Source: Chloroflexota bacterium
GTDB lineage: Bacteria > Chloroflexota > Anaerolineae > J036 > Brachytrichaceae
Direction of reading: 5' to 3'
Assembly: GCA_023488685.1 (NCBI GenBank)
Contig: JAMDDR010000300.1
Location: 1-41,898 of the forward strand
DNA length: 41,898 bases
Under the pieces are notes generated by a model that saw nothing but the letters and a program-made list of their open reading frames with translations, was not told the origin of the DNA and made no database searches. A program made the translations under genes and the position numbers. Shown one piece after another: positions 15,453 through 23,347 of this stretch (position 1 is its first letter; each line of letters begins with the position of its first letter).

Positions 15453-17377
15453 ACCTGCTGGAACGACTCTCCATTGGCCCACTACTGGCTGACGGCGCAA
15501 TGGGCACAATGCTGTATGCGCGCGGTGTCGATTTTGAGGAATGTTTTGACGCGCTCAACCTGAACAACCCAGAGGTTGTCGCCGACGTGCACCGCCTCTA
15601 CGCTGCAGCGGGGGCCGACATCCTGGAGACCAATACGTTCGGCGCCAATCGTTTTAAGCTGGAGCACCACAGTCTTTCGACCAGCGTGACCGACATCAAC
15701 GCGCGCGGTGTCGAACTCGCCCGGCAGGCCGCGCGCGACGTGAGCACCGATATCCTCATCGCCGGCTCGGTTGGCCCGCTGGGCGTGCAACTTGCGCCGC
15801 TTGGCCCTGTGAAACACGGTGACGCCTACGAAGCGTTTTACGAACAGATATCGGCCCTGGCCGACGCCGGCGCAGACCTGATCATCCTCGAAACATTCTC
15901 GGATGTGAATGAGATCGAACAGGCCATCCGAGCCACCAGGGCTGCATGCCGGCTTCCCGTTGTCGCGCAGATGACATTTACGCGCGACAACCTGACCGCA
16001 TTCGGCAGCACGCCCGAGTTGGTCGTGCAACACCTGTGCGCGCTTGGCGCGGACATCGTGGGCGCCAACTGCTCCACCGGACCGCGCCGCATGTTGGACG
16101 TGCTGGGATTGATGCAGACCGCCCTCCAGCGATCCGCTACATCCCTTCCACCCTTCCTGTCCGCGATGCCCAATGCCGGCTTCCCCGAAGTGCGCGCTGA
16201 GCGGCTGATGTACCCGGCCACACCCGAATACTTCGGCGATTACGCCAGACGCTTCATCGAAGCGGGGGTACGGTTGGTCGGCGGCTGCTGCGGAACCACC
16301 CCCGCCCATACCCAGGCCATGCGGCTCGCCATCGACGGCATGCCGTCCGCAGAGGGAACGCGCGTGCGCGTCGTCCGCGTTACCGAGAGCAATCATCATG
16401 CGCAAGCCGCACCGCCGGCGTTGGGTGTCGGCTTGAAAGCGACGAGTGAGCCAACCCAGCTCGGGCAGGCGCTGCTGAACAGCCGATTTGTCGTCACCGT
16501 CGAGGTCGAGCCACCCAAGAGCAGCGATACCGAAGCGGTCGAAGAGACGGCGCGCATGCTCAAGGAGGCGGGCGCTTCTGTGCTCGACATCGCCGACAGC
16601 CCCATGGCGCGCATGCGCATGAGCGGTCTTGCCGTCGCCCACCGCGTGCAGGAGCGCGCGGGCATCGAAACCGTGTTGCATTTTCCCGTTCGCGGGCGCA
16701 ACTTGCTGCGGGTGCAGGGCGATCTACTGGCAGCGCATGCGTTGAATATAAGAAACGTCTTCGTCGTCATGGGGGACCCGACACGCATCGGTGACTATCC
16801 ACAGGCCAACGACCATCACGATGTGGTGCCCACCGGCCTGGCACAAATGATCAAGGAGAAATTCAATCAGGGCATGGATAGCGCAGGTTCGTCCATCGGG
16901 CGACCCTGTTCCTTCATCATCGGTATGGCGGCCAACCTGTGCCCATCTGATCTCGATAAGGAAGCCGCGCTATTGCACAAGAAGATCCAGTGCGGTGCCG
17001 ATTTCGCCATTACACAACCCATCTTTGATGTGAACAAAACGCGTGAGTTTCTAACCTATTACCAGGACAAGTACGGAAAGCTGGCACTCCCACTGGTCGC
17101 AGGCATTATGCCGCTGGCAAGCGCGCGCCACGCCGAATTCATGCGCAACGAGGTGCCAGGCATCATCATCCCAGATGGGATCATCGAGCGACTGCAAAAA
17201 GTGGGCAACAAGACACGCACCGAGGGTGTTCTGATCGCGCGTGAGACGATCGCCGAACTGCGCTCGTTTGTGCAGGGCATTTATCTCATTCCAGCCTTCA
17301 GCCGGTACGACATCCTCGCCAGAGTCATCCGTGAATCACTGCAGGACATGGGCATCAACACCCCTGCTGTTTCGTAG
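15449..17377 (+). CDS. Homocysteine S-methyltransferase / methylenetetrahydrofolate reductase fusion
   Basis: 642 residues, two domains. Residues 1-300 are a betaine/SAM-type homocysteine methyltransferase with D-G-A-M-G-T at the start and zinc ligands Cys208 (G-A-N-C-S-T-G), Cys280 and Cys281 (G-G-C-C-G-T-T-P-x-H). Residues about 345-635 are a MetF-type flavin TIM barrel (V-T-V-E-V-E-P-P-K, later G-D-P-T and I-T-Q-P-I-F-D). The same fusion occurs in Bacillus YitJ and in Chloroflexota. There is no cobalamin domain, so methyl transfer from methyl-THF is uncertain. It would join folate and methionine metabolism. Translationally coupled to sbcD. Confidence 0.93.
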   Translation: MNLLERLSIGPLLADGAMGTMLYARGVDFEECFDALNLNNPEVVADVHRLYAAAGADILETNTFGANRFKLEHHSLSTSVTDINARGVELARQAARDVSTDILIAGSVGPLGVQLAPLGPVKHGDAYEAFYEQISALADAGADLIILETFSDVNEIEQAIRATRAACRLPVVAQMTFTRDNLTAFGSTPELVVQHLCALGADIVGANCSTGPRRMLDVLGLMQTALQRSATSLPPFLSAMPNAGFPEVRAERLMYPATPEYFGDYARRFIEAGVRLVGGCCGTTPAHTQAMRLAIDGMPSAEGTRVRVVRVTESNHHAQAAPPALGVGLKATSEPTQLGQALLNSRFVVTVEVEPPKSSDTEAVEETARMLKEAGASVLDIADSPMARMRMSGLAVAHRVQERAGIETVLHFPVRGRNLLRVQGDLLAAHALNIRNVFVVMGDPTRIGDYPQANDHHDVVPTGLAQMIKEKFNQGMDSAGSSIGRPCSFIIGMAANLCPSDLDKEAALLHKKIQCGADFAITQPIFDVNKTREFLTYYQDKYGKLALPLVAGIMPLASARHAEFMRNEVPGIIIPDGIIERLQKVGNKTRTEGVLIARETIAELRSFVQGIYLIPAFSRYDILARVIRESLQDMGINTPAVS

Positions 17378-17392
17378 CGCAAGGAGCACATC

Positions 17393-19573
17393 ATGAGCAT
17401 CGTCAACCATGCCGAATACACGTTCGGCGATACGATCGTGGTTTACCCCCTGGACGAACAAACGGGGCAGATGGGACTCCTCCTGTATCCGGCGGCACTC
17501 GCATCACAAACGGTTGTACGTCGCGAAATGTTGAGCGAGGGCCCGGAGTACGCACACCTGCCCGGCTGGGACATGCCAGCCAGGGAGGTCATCCCCCTGG
17601 TTCAGGTGAAATGGATCGGCGCGAAACCGCCCGACGGTTTCGCACAAGGGCGCACTATGCACGGCAGCCCTGCCACCAGCGCATTCACCTTCGAGCGCCA
17701 GGAAGTACGGCGCCAGCCCGGCGCCACCCAGGTCATAACCCACCTGCGCGCCGCCAACGGCTACGCCTGCGCGCACACCCTCACGTGGCAGCATGCCACC
17801 ACCACGCTTGAGGTCACAACGGCATTCCACAATGGATCGGATCAACCCGTCTCATTGGAGCTGCTGACGAGTTTTGTGCTCGACGGGATCACGCCGTTTG
17901 CATCGGACGACGCGCCCGACCGGCTGCTGCTGCACCGCTTCCGCAGCGTATGGTCTGTTGAAGGTAAATTGGATACCCAGAGCATTGAGCAATTGCACCT
18001 GGAGCGTTCCTGGTCCGGTTATGGTGTGCGCTGCGAACGTTTTGGCCAGGTGGGATCGATGCCGGTGAACGGCTTCTTCCCCTTCATCGCCATCGAAGAC
18101 CACAGCGCCGGCGTGCTGTGGGGGGCTCAACTGGCATGGGCCGGCTCCTGGCAGATGGAGGCCTATCGCCGCGACGATTGCCTGTCCATCTCCGGCGGGC
18201 TGGCGGATCGCGAGTTCGGTCACTGGGTCAAGACACTCGCCCCCGGCGAATCGCTCGTCACACCTCCGGCCACCCTCGCCACGGTGGCAGGGGATCTGGA
18301 CGCGCTGTGCCACCGTCTCACGTCGGCACAGCAGCCAGCCGCTGAACGTGCGCCCGCGGTGGAGTCGGAATTGCCGATTATCTTCAACGAATGGTGTACC
18401 AGTTGGGGGCGACCCACACACCAGAACATGATTGCCGTCGCAGAGCGCCTGCGCGGTTCGCCTGTGAAGTACCTGGTGATCGATGCGGGTTGGTATGCGC
18501 CGTTGGACGGCAACTGGTCGACCGCTCAGGGCGACTGGATTCCCAACCAAGCCCACTACCCCAACGGCCTGGCAGCCACGACTGAAGCCATCCGCCAATG
18601 TGGACTGGTGCCAGGCCTCTGGTTCGAGTTTGAAGTCGCCGGCGAATCCGCCACAGCTTTCCACATGACCGATCACCTGCTCAAACGGGACGGGCTGCCG
18701 CTCACGGTTGGCTGCCGGCGCTTCTGGGATTTGAACGATCCCTTCGTCGTCGAATACCTGACAGAACGAGTCATCCATCTGTTGCGCGACACGGGGATGG
18801 GCTATCTCAAGGTGGATTACAACGAGACCCTGGGGCTGGGTGTCGACGGCGCAGAATCGCTGGGCGAAGGCCTGCGCCGTCAGGTTGAAGGCACGTATCG
18901 CTTTTTTGAGCGCATCCATGAAATGTTGCCGGACCTGGTCATCGAGAACTGTTCTTCGGGCGGCCATCGGCTCGAACCATCGATGCTGGCTCGCTGCAGC
19001 ATGGGATCGTTTTCGGACGCGCACGAGACGCGCGAGATCCCCATCATCGCGGCCAACCTGCACCGCTTGATCCTGCCGCGCCAATCGCAGATCTGGGCCG
19101 CGCTGCGCAAGTCCGACGACGACAGGCGTCTGAGCTATCTCCTATCGGCTACATTCCTGGGGCGCATGTGCCTATCCGGCGATGTCACCGAGTTGAGCGA
19201 CCATCAGTGGTCGCTGGCGTTGCGGGCACAACACCTGTACCAACGCGTCGCCCCCATCATCAAGCAAGGCCGCTCCTTACGCCATGGTCCGGTAGTCACC
19301 AACTATCGCCACCCGCGCGGCTGGCAGGCCATCTTGCGGCTGTCGGAAGACGGTCGTGAGGCCCTTGCCGTCGCCCATAGCTTTGGGGCAGATGTTCCGC
19401 CTGAGATCAGCATCGCACTTCCCGACACGTCCTATGCAGGGAACTGGCGGATCGCGGACAGTTTCCACGCGGCACAAAAGCCACCCCATCTGGCGAGTGG
19501 CCAGCTCGTCATCCCCTTTGAAGGCGAGTACGACGCCTGTGTCGTGCTTCTCGTTAGTAACGATACGAACTAA
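17393..19573 (+). CDS. GH36-family alpha-galactosidase
   Basis: 726 residues, the normal length for bacterial GH36. An N-terminal beta-supersandwich (about 1-310) precedes the TIM barrel, which begins at F-N-E-W (near residue 336). Catalytic residues are Asp475 in Y-L-K-V-D-Y-N (nucleophile) and Asp542 in S-F-S-D-A-H-E (acid/base), with E-N-C-S-S-G-G-H between them. No signal peptide, so it acts on imported oligosaccharides in the cytoplasm. AAGGAGC precedes the ATG; 15 bases separate it from the fusion gene. It is followed by a GH29-like hydrolase, suggesting a small glycan-use cluster. Confidence 0.93.
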   Translation: MSIVNHAEYTFGDTIVVYPLDEQTGQMGLLLYPAALASQTVVRREMLSEGPEYAHLPGWDMPAREVIPLVQVKWIGAKPPDGFAQGRTMHGSPATSAFTFERQEVRRQPGATQVITHLRAANGYACAHTLTWQHATTTLEVTTAFHNGSDQPVSLELLTSFVLDGITPFASDDAPDRLLLHRFRSVWSVEGKLDTQSIEQLHLERSWSGYGVRCERFGQVGSMPVNGFFPFIAIEDHSAGVLWGAQLAWAGSWQMEAYRRDDCLSISGGLADREFGHWVKTLAPGESLVTPPATLATVAGDLDALCHRLTSAQQPAAERAPAVESELPIIFNEWCTSWGRPTHQNMIAVAERLRGSPVKYLVIDAGWYAPLDGNWSTAQGDWIPNQAHYPNGLAATTEAIRQCGLVPGLWFEFEVAGESATAFHMTDHLLKRDGLPLTVGCRRFWDLNDPFVVEYLTERVIHLLRDTGMGYLKVDYNETLGLGVDGAESLGEGLRRQVEGTYRFFERIHEMLPDLVIENCSSGGHRLEPSMLARCSMGSFSDAHETREIPIIAANLHRLILPRQSQIWAALRKSDDDRRLSYLLSATFLGRMCLSGDVTELSDHQWSLALRAQHLYQRVAPIIKQGRSLRHGPVVTNYRHPRGWQAILRLSEDGREALAVAHSFGADVPPEISIALPDTSYAGNWRIADSFHAAQKPPHLASGQLVIPFEGEYDACVVLLVSNDTN

Positions 19574-19600
19574 ATCACAACACACAACACATACGATCCT

Positions 19601-20590
19601 ATGACATACGATATGCAAACCCGGCAACGACGCACCGAATGGTTCAAAAACGCACGCTGGGGCGTGCTCACGCACTACCTGGCCGACACCGCCAGCGCGA
19701 CGACGGAAGTGAGCATCACGACTGACGAGTGGAACCGGCGCATCGACGCCTTCGATGTCGATACACTGGCATCCCAGTTGGAATCCATCGGCGCCCCCTA
19801 TTACTTCATCACCTTGGGGCAGAATTCAGGCTACTACTGCGCCCCCAATGCGACCTACGACAGCATCGTGGGACGCTCGCCAAGCCGGTGTTCGCAGCGC
19901 GATCTGATCGTGGACCTGTACGAGGCACTCCACCCCAGAGGAATTCAACTGCTGCTGTATACGACGAATTGTGCACCCGCCAACGATGCGCTGGCTGTAC
20001 AGAAATTACAGTGGGCATGGGGCTATGATGGGCCGGCCGGTATCTACTACGGTCCCAAGCGCACCGGCGCACGGTTGGCGGAGTTCCAAGTCCAGTGGGA
20101 GGCCGTTCTGCGTGATTGGTCGTTACGTTGGGGGAATAAAGTCGCGGGATGGTGGGTCGATGGTTGTTATTTCAACGACGCCATGTATGACTTTCCGGAG
20201 CCGCCCAACTTTCAAAGCTTCACCGCCGCAATACGGGCGGGAAATCCCGAAGCGCTGGTGGCGCTGAATCCTGGCGTTCATATTCTCAAATGCGCCACCG
20301 AATACGAGGATTACACGGCCGGCGAAGTGGACGTCTCGTTCCCCGCTACCGACGGACGCCGCTCGGTGCAACGCTGGATCGGCACCGATCAATTCCATCT
20401 GTTAAGCTTTCTTGGCCAGTGGTGGGGCCAGGGCGAACCGCGCTTCCCCGATGAGTTCGTGATAGGTTACACTCGCTATGTGAACAATCACGAGGGCGTG
20501 ATGACCTGGGATATTCCAATCAGTCACAGTGGCCATCTACCCCAGGCATTCCTGCACCAACTCAGCGCCTTGCATCGCGCGCTCGCCTGA
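19601..20590 (+). CDS. GH29-like (alpha-L-fucosidase superfamily) hydrolase
   Basis: 329 residues, somewhat shorter than full fucosidases (400-500). The N-terminus has W-F-K-N-A-R-W-G-V-L-T-H-Y, and Y-Y-F-I-T-L-G-Q-N-S-G-Y-Y-C occurs near residue 67; both are the fucosidase-like barrel pattern. The strand G-W-W-V-D-G-C-Y puts Asp187 at the usual nucleophile position. No signal peptide and no C-terminal beta-domain. The ribosome-binding site is poor. It follows the alpha-galactosidase gene after 27 bases. Exact specificity is not predictable; it may be a divergent member that does not act on fucose. Confidence 0.8.
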   Translation: MTYDMQTRQRRTEWFKNARWGVLTHYLADTASATTEVSITTDEWNRRIDAFDVDTLASQLESIGAPYYFITLGQNSGYYCAPNATYDSIVGRSPSRCSQRDLIVDLYEALHPRGIQLLLYTTNCAPANDALAVQKLQWAWGYDGPAGIYYGPKRTGARLAEFQVQWEAVLRDWSLRWGNKVAGWWVDGCYFNDAMYDFPEPPNFQSFTAAIRAGNPEALVALNPGVHILKCATEYEDYTAGEVDVSFPATDGRRSVQRWIGTDQFHLLSFLGQWWGQGEPRFPDEFVIGYTRYVNNHEGVMTWDIPISHSGHLPQAFLHQLSALHRALA

Positions 20591-20622
20591 AGATGCCCCA
20601 TTCGAGAAACAAGGAGAGTATT

Positions 20623-21636
20623 ATGCGAGCCTGGGCGCGAGCGATGGCAATCATCACCAGCATATTCGTGCTGGTGGCGTGCGTTGAAATCAATATACCC
20701 GAATCCGTCACCCCGACCCCCTCACCACTGGGTGGCGCACCGAGCGTGCAGCTATTCGTCTATCCGGAGGATGACGAACAGGCGCTGCTCGATAGGATCG
20801 CTGGGGCTAAACAACGCGTCTTCATGAAGATGTACCTGCTGACCGACCTGCGGGTCATCGACGCGCTGAAGGAAGCCGATGCGAACGGGGCCGACGTGCG
20901 CGCCATGGTGGAGGAGAATCCATTCGGAGGCGGATCTTCTGCCAGGCAGTCCTACGACAAGCTCAAGAAGGCCGGCATCAATACCAAGTACACGAATCCG
21001 ACATTCCGCTTCACGCACGAAAAGAGTTTTATCATCGACGACGCGGGGATCATCCTTACCGCCAACATGTCCAAAAGCGCATTTTCCCGCAACCGCGAGT
21101 TTGGCGTGATCCACACCGATGCAGCCGACGTGGCGGAGATGGTGGCAGCGTACAACGCCGATTGGAACCGGACCGAGTTCAACCCAACCAGTTCAAACCT
21201 GGTGTGGAGCCCGGTCAATTCCCGTGAACGCATCAATGGTGTCATCAATGCTGCGACAAAAACACTCACGGTATATGCGGAGGTCACACAGGATGACGAG
21301 CAGGTGCAGTTACTGGTGGACGCAAAGAAGCGCGGCGTCGATGTACGGCTGATCGTGTCACCCTCAAGCAGCGACGACGAAGATGGCGGAGGAAATGCAA
21401 CTGACCTGGATAAATTGCAGAAGGGCCGTGTAAAGGTACGCTATGTCACAAGTCCCTACATCCACGCCAAGATGTTTGTAGCCGATGCCACCCTCGCCTT
21501 CATTGGCTCGGAGAACATCTCAACCACATCGCTGGACTTCAACCGCGAATTAGGGATCTTGATCTCCGATCAGAATGCCATCCGGCGTCTAAACACCGCA
21601 TTCGAGAAAGACTGGGATAAAGGGAAGAATCGCTAA
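20623..21636 (+). CDS. Phospholipase D-like lipoprotein (two HKD motifs)
   Basis: 337 residues from ATG 20623, which has AAGGAGAG just upstream; the longer in-frame start at 20593 lacks one and would spoil the signal. The signal peptide ends in L-V-A-C (Cys20), followed by a Pro/Thr-rich linker. Both halves carry H-x-K-x4-D: H-E-K-S-F-I-I-D and H-A-K-M-F-V-A-D, each with the downstream S/N motif (A-N-M-S-K-S and G-S-E-N-I-S). So it is a single-chain PLD with a complete active site, anchored outside the membrane. Candidate substrates are phospholipids or nucleic acid; nothing here decides between them. Confidence 0.9.
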   Translation: MRAWARAMAIITSIFVLVACVEINIPESVTPTPSPLGGAPSVQLFVYPEDDEQALLDRIAGAKQRVFMKMYLLTDLRVIDALKEADANGADVRAMVEENPFGGGSSARQSYDKLKKAGINTKYTNPTFRFTHEKSFIIDDAGIILTANMSKSAFSRNREFGVIHTDAADVAEMVAAYNADWNRTEFNPTSSNLVWSPVNSRERINGVINAATKTLTVYAEVTQDDEQVQLLVDAKKRGVDVRLIVSPSSSDDEDGGGNATDLDKLQKGRVKVRYVTSPYIHAKMFVADATLAFIGSENISTTSLDFNRELGILISDQNAIRRLNTAFEKDWDKGKNR

Positions 21637-21658
21637 CAGCGCTTGCGAGGATAAACCT

Positions 21659-22018
21659 ATGGCATTTGTCATGCAACCGGACGCAATGACCGCCGCGTTC
21701 AAAACGGCCGGGTACGACGATGTGAACTTCTCCGACGTGGTGCTCGCGAGACGTGACGACGATAAGACCTGGGAAATCGTCATAGATCGCGGTGGACGGC
21801 TGAAGGCCAGCATCTCCTATCGCACTGGCCGGCCCAAAGAGACCAGTGTGGACGTGCTGGGCCGCAAAGCCCTGGTGCTGGCCGAGAAGAACACCCTGAT
21901 CACAGTCTTGTTCTCGTTACAGGACCCCGGCGAGCTACCGGACGTGTTGGCTGCAATTGAAGAAGCTGTCAACGCACGGGATCAGACTCCCGGAGATTCA
22001 GAATCTCCGGGAGTCTGA
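21659..22018 (+). CDS. Small unknown protein; C-terminus encoded by a palindrome
   Basis: 119 residues after a GAGGA ribosome-binding site. Residues 1-105 look like a compact alpha/beta domain (A-A-F-K-T-A-G-Y-D-D-V at about 12, then two strands). No motif is recognised. The last dozen residues (R-D-Q-T-P-G-D-S-E-S-P-G-V) are encoded by the left arm and loop of a 22-bp perfect palindrome that also covers the stop codon, so the tail is likely an accretion from repeat insertion. It converges on the ketopantoate-reductase gene. Confidence 0.6.
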   Translation: MAFVMQPDAMTAAFKTAGYDDVNFSDVVLARRDDDKTWEIVIDRGGRLKASISYRTGRPKETSVDVLGRKALVLAEKNTLITVLFSLQDPGELPDVLAAIEEAVNARDQTPGDSESPGV

Positions 22019-22023
22019 TCCCG
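21977..22023. repeat. 22-bp perfect palindromic hairpin spanning a stop codon
   Basis: Arms 21977-21998 and 22002-22023 are perfectly complementary with a three-base loop (CAG). Each arm reads CGGGATCAGACTCCCGGAGA in its first 20 bases. It lies between convergent genes and could act as a two-way terminator, although no U-tract follows. Its size, symmetry and reach into coding sequence suggest a mobile or dispersed repeat element rather than a simple terminator. Confidence 0.9.
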
Positions 22024-22055
22024 TCTTAAACGATTTCGAACGGATTGTTGCTCGA

Positions 22056-23218
22056 TCATTTTGCCTGTCCAGTCGCCAGCAGTCGATCCACCCGTCCGCG
22101 CCAATCGTCAGGCCGCAGTTCACCGTTGACCAGTCCGGTCAACACCTCGGTTAGGCGCGCGTTTACCGGTGTTGGTATTCCCAGCCGCCGGCCATACGCC
22201 ACGACTGCACCGTTCAGGTAAGTGACCTCAGACTTACCTTTCTGTTTGATCACATCGTAATAGAAGGAAGGCCGCTTGTCCCCCCGCCCGTGTGCAACCC
22301 GCCCGCGCAACACCGGACCCAGCACCACATCCGGCAACAGACGCACAGCCCAGGTAAGTGTCGCGGCTGGGAAACGCGGCAGGTTGACCGGTGAGACACC
22401 CAACCCGTGCATCACGGCGATCGTCTCTCGCAGCATCTGCATCTCGAACCCAAACAAGCGCTCATCGGCGTAAAGTGCCTCTGCGGGCATGTCCAGGATC
22501 GCGCCCGTGGCATTCCCCAGGATGTTGAGCAGCAGTTTGGACCATTTCAACCCGCGGTAATGGCTGTAGACCCGGCAAGGCAACATTGATTGCTTGAATC
22601 CATCGACCAGCAATGTGAGCGGATGAGGGTTGTACGTCTTCAAGTCCGCCTCTATGGCGCTGCGATCCACGCGTGGAGCGTCCTGCGGGCGCATCGTCGC
22701 CAGCGCTACGATACCGCCCGTGCGCTCAACGCGCACCACGGCCGGAGAGATGATCGAGATAGGGCTGGTCGTCGTCGCGCCCACGACGTACTGTGACCCA
22801 AAGACCGCGGCGAACGCCTCCTCGCTGCCTACACCATTCTGCAGACACACGAACAACGTGCGCGGGACCCCGGCCGCATCCGGCTTGCATAGATGTGCCC
22901 GGTGCAGCCGCAACTCCTGGATCACCTCGTCTACATCGTAAGCTTTGACACACACCAGCACGGCGTCGTATGGGGCCGCGCCCCCCCCCCCTCGCTTGCC
23001 TCGACAGCTTCGGCGACAGACGAAACCGCACGGAAGTTGCGGGTCGTCCACGCGCGCATGCCACCTCTCTCATCCGCCATTTGCACCGTGATCCCATCGC
23101 GGCCTGCCACGTCCACAAATGGGGGCCGGCCGGCACACGTGACCCAGTGACCACAACGGCCGATGACAGCGCTGAGCCAGGTTCCAATCGCCCCCGCACC
23201 TACGACCAGAACATTCAT
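22056..23218 (-). pseudogene. panE: Ketopantoate reductase-like gene, frameshifted at an 11-G run
   Basis: The N-terminal frame starts at ATG 23218 (GGAG eight bases upstream) with the Rossmann motif V-V-G-A-G-A-I-G. The C-terminal frame continues with P-Y-D-A-V-L-V-C-V-K-A-Y-D, L-Q-N-G-V-G and K-L-L-L-N-I-L-G-N-A-T-G-A. They are separated by a frame change exactly at a homopolymer of 11 G on the coding strand (22981-22991). One extra G, or two fewer, would restore a single reading frame with a Gly-rich linker. All other landmarks of a full-length NADPH-dependent ketopantoate reductase/2-dehydropantoate family protein are present. It may be a sequencing error, a decayed gene or a phase-variable gene. 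Confidence 0.85.
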
Positions 23219-23271
23219 AAGGCGGCTCCTACGCAATCAAAGGCCAGCCACAAGGGGAATCGTTCTTGATG

Positions 23272-23289
23272 CACCAGGTGCACCTGGTG
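23272..23289. promoter_or_regulatory. 18-bp perfect palindrome upstream of the ketopantoate reductase gene
   Basis: CACCAGGTGCACCTGGTG is a perfect palindrome with no spacer, 54 bases before the ATG of the minus-strand reductase gene and after the glycosyltransferase stop. It suits a dimeric repressor. The adjacent 23293-23309 (TTGGCGTCCTTGGTGGT) resembles a dispersed repeat motif often seen with CACAGAG palindromes in environmental genomes, so it may be repeat-derived instead. Confidence 0.5.
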
Positions 23290-23347
23290 AACTTGGCGTC
23301 CTTGGTGGTTGAATTCATCTGTGTAAACAATGCGGTGACATTGCATA

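Noticed and set aside
15482..16681. 399-residue antisense frame under the metH/metF fusion
   Set aside because: High GC gives long shadow frames; the sense strand has complete domain motifs and a coupled start.
17852..19084. 410-residue antisense frame under the alpha-galactosidase
   Set aside because: No recognisable motif; the GH36 gene on the plus strand carries all catalytic residues.
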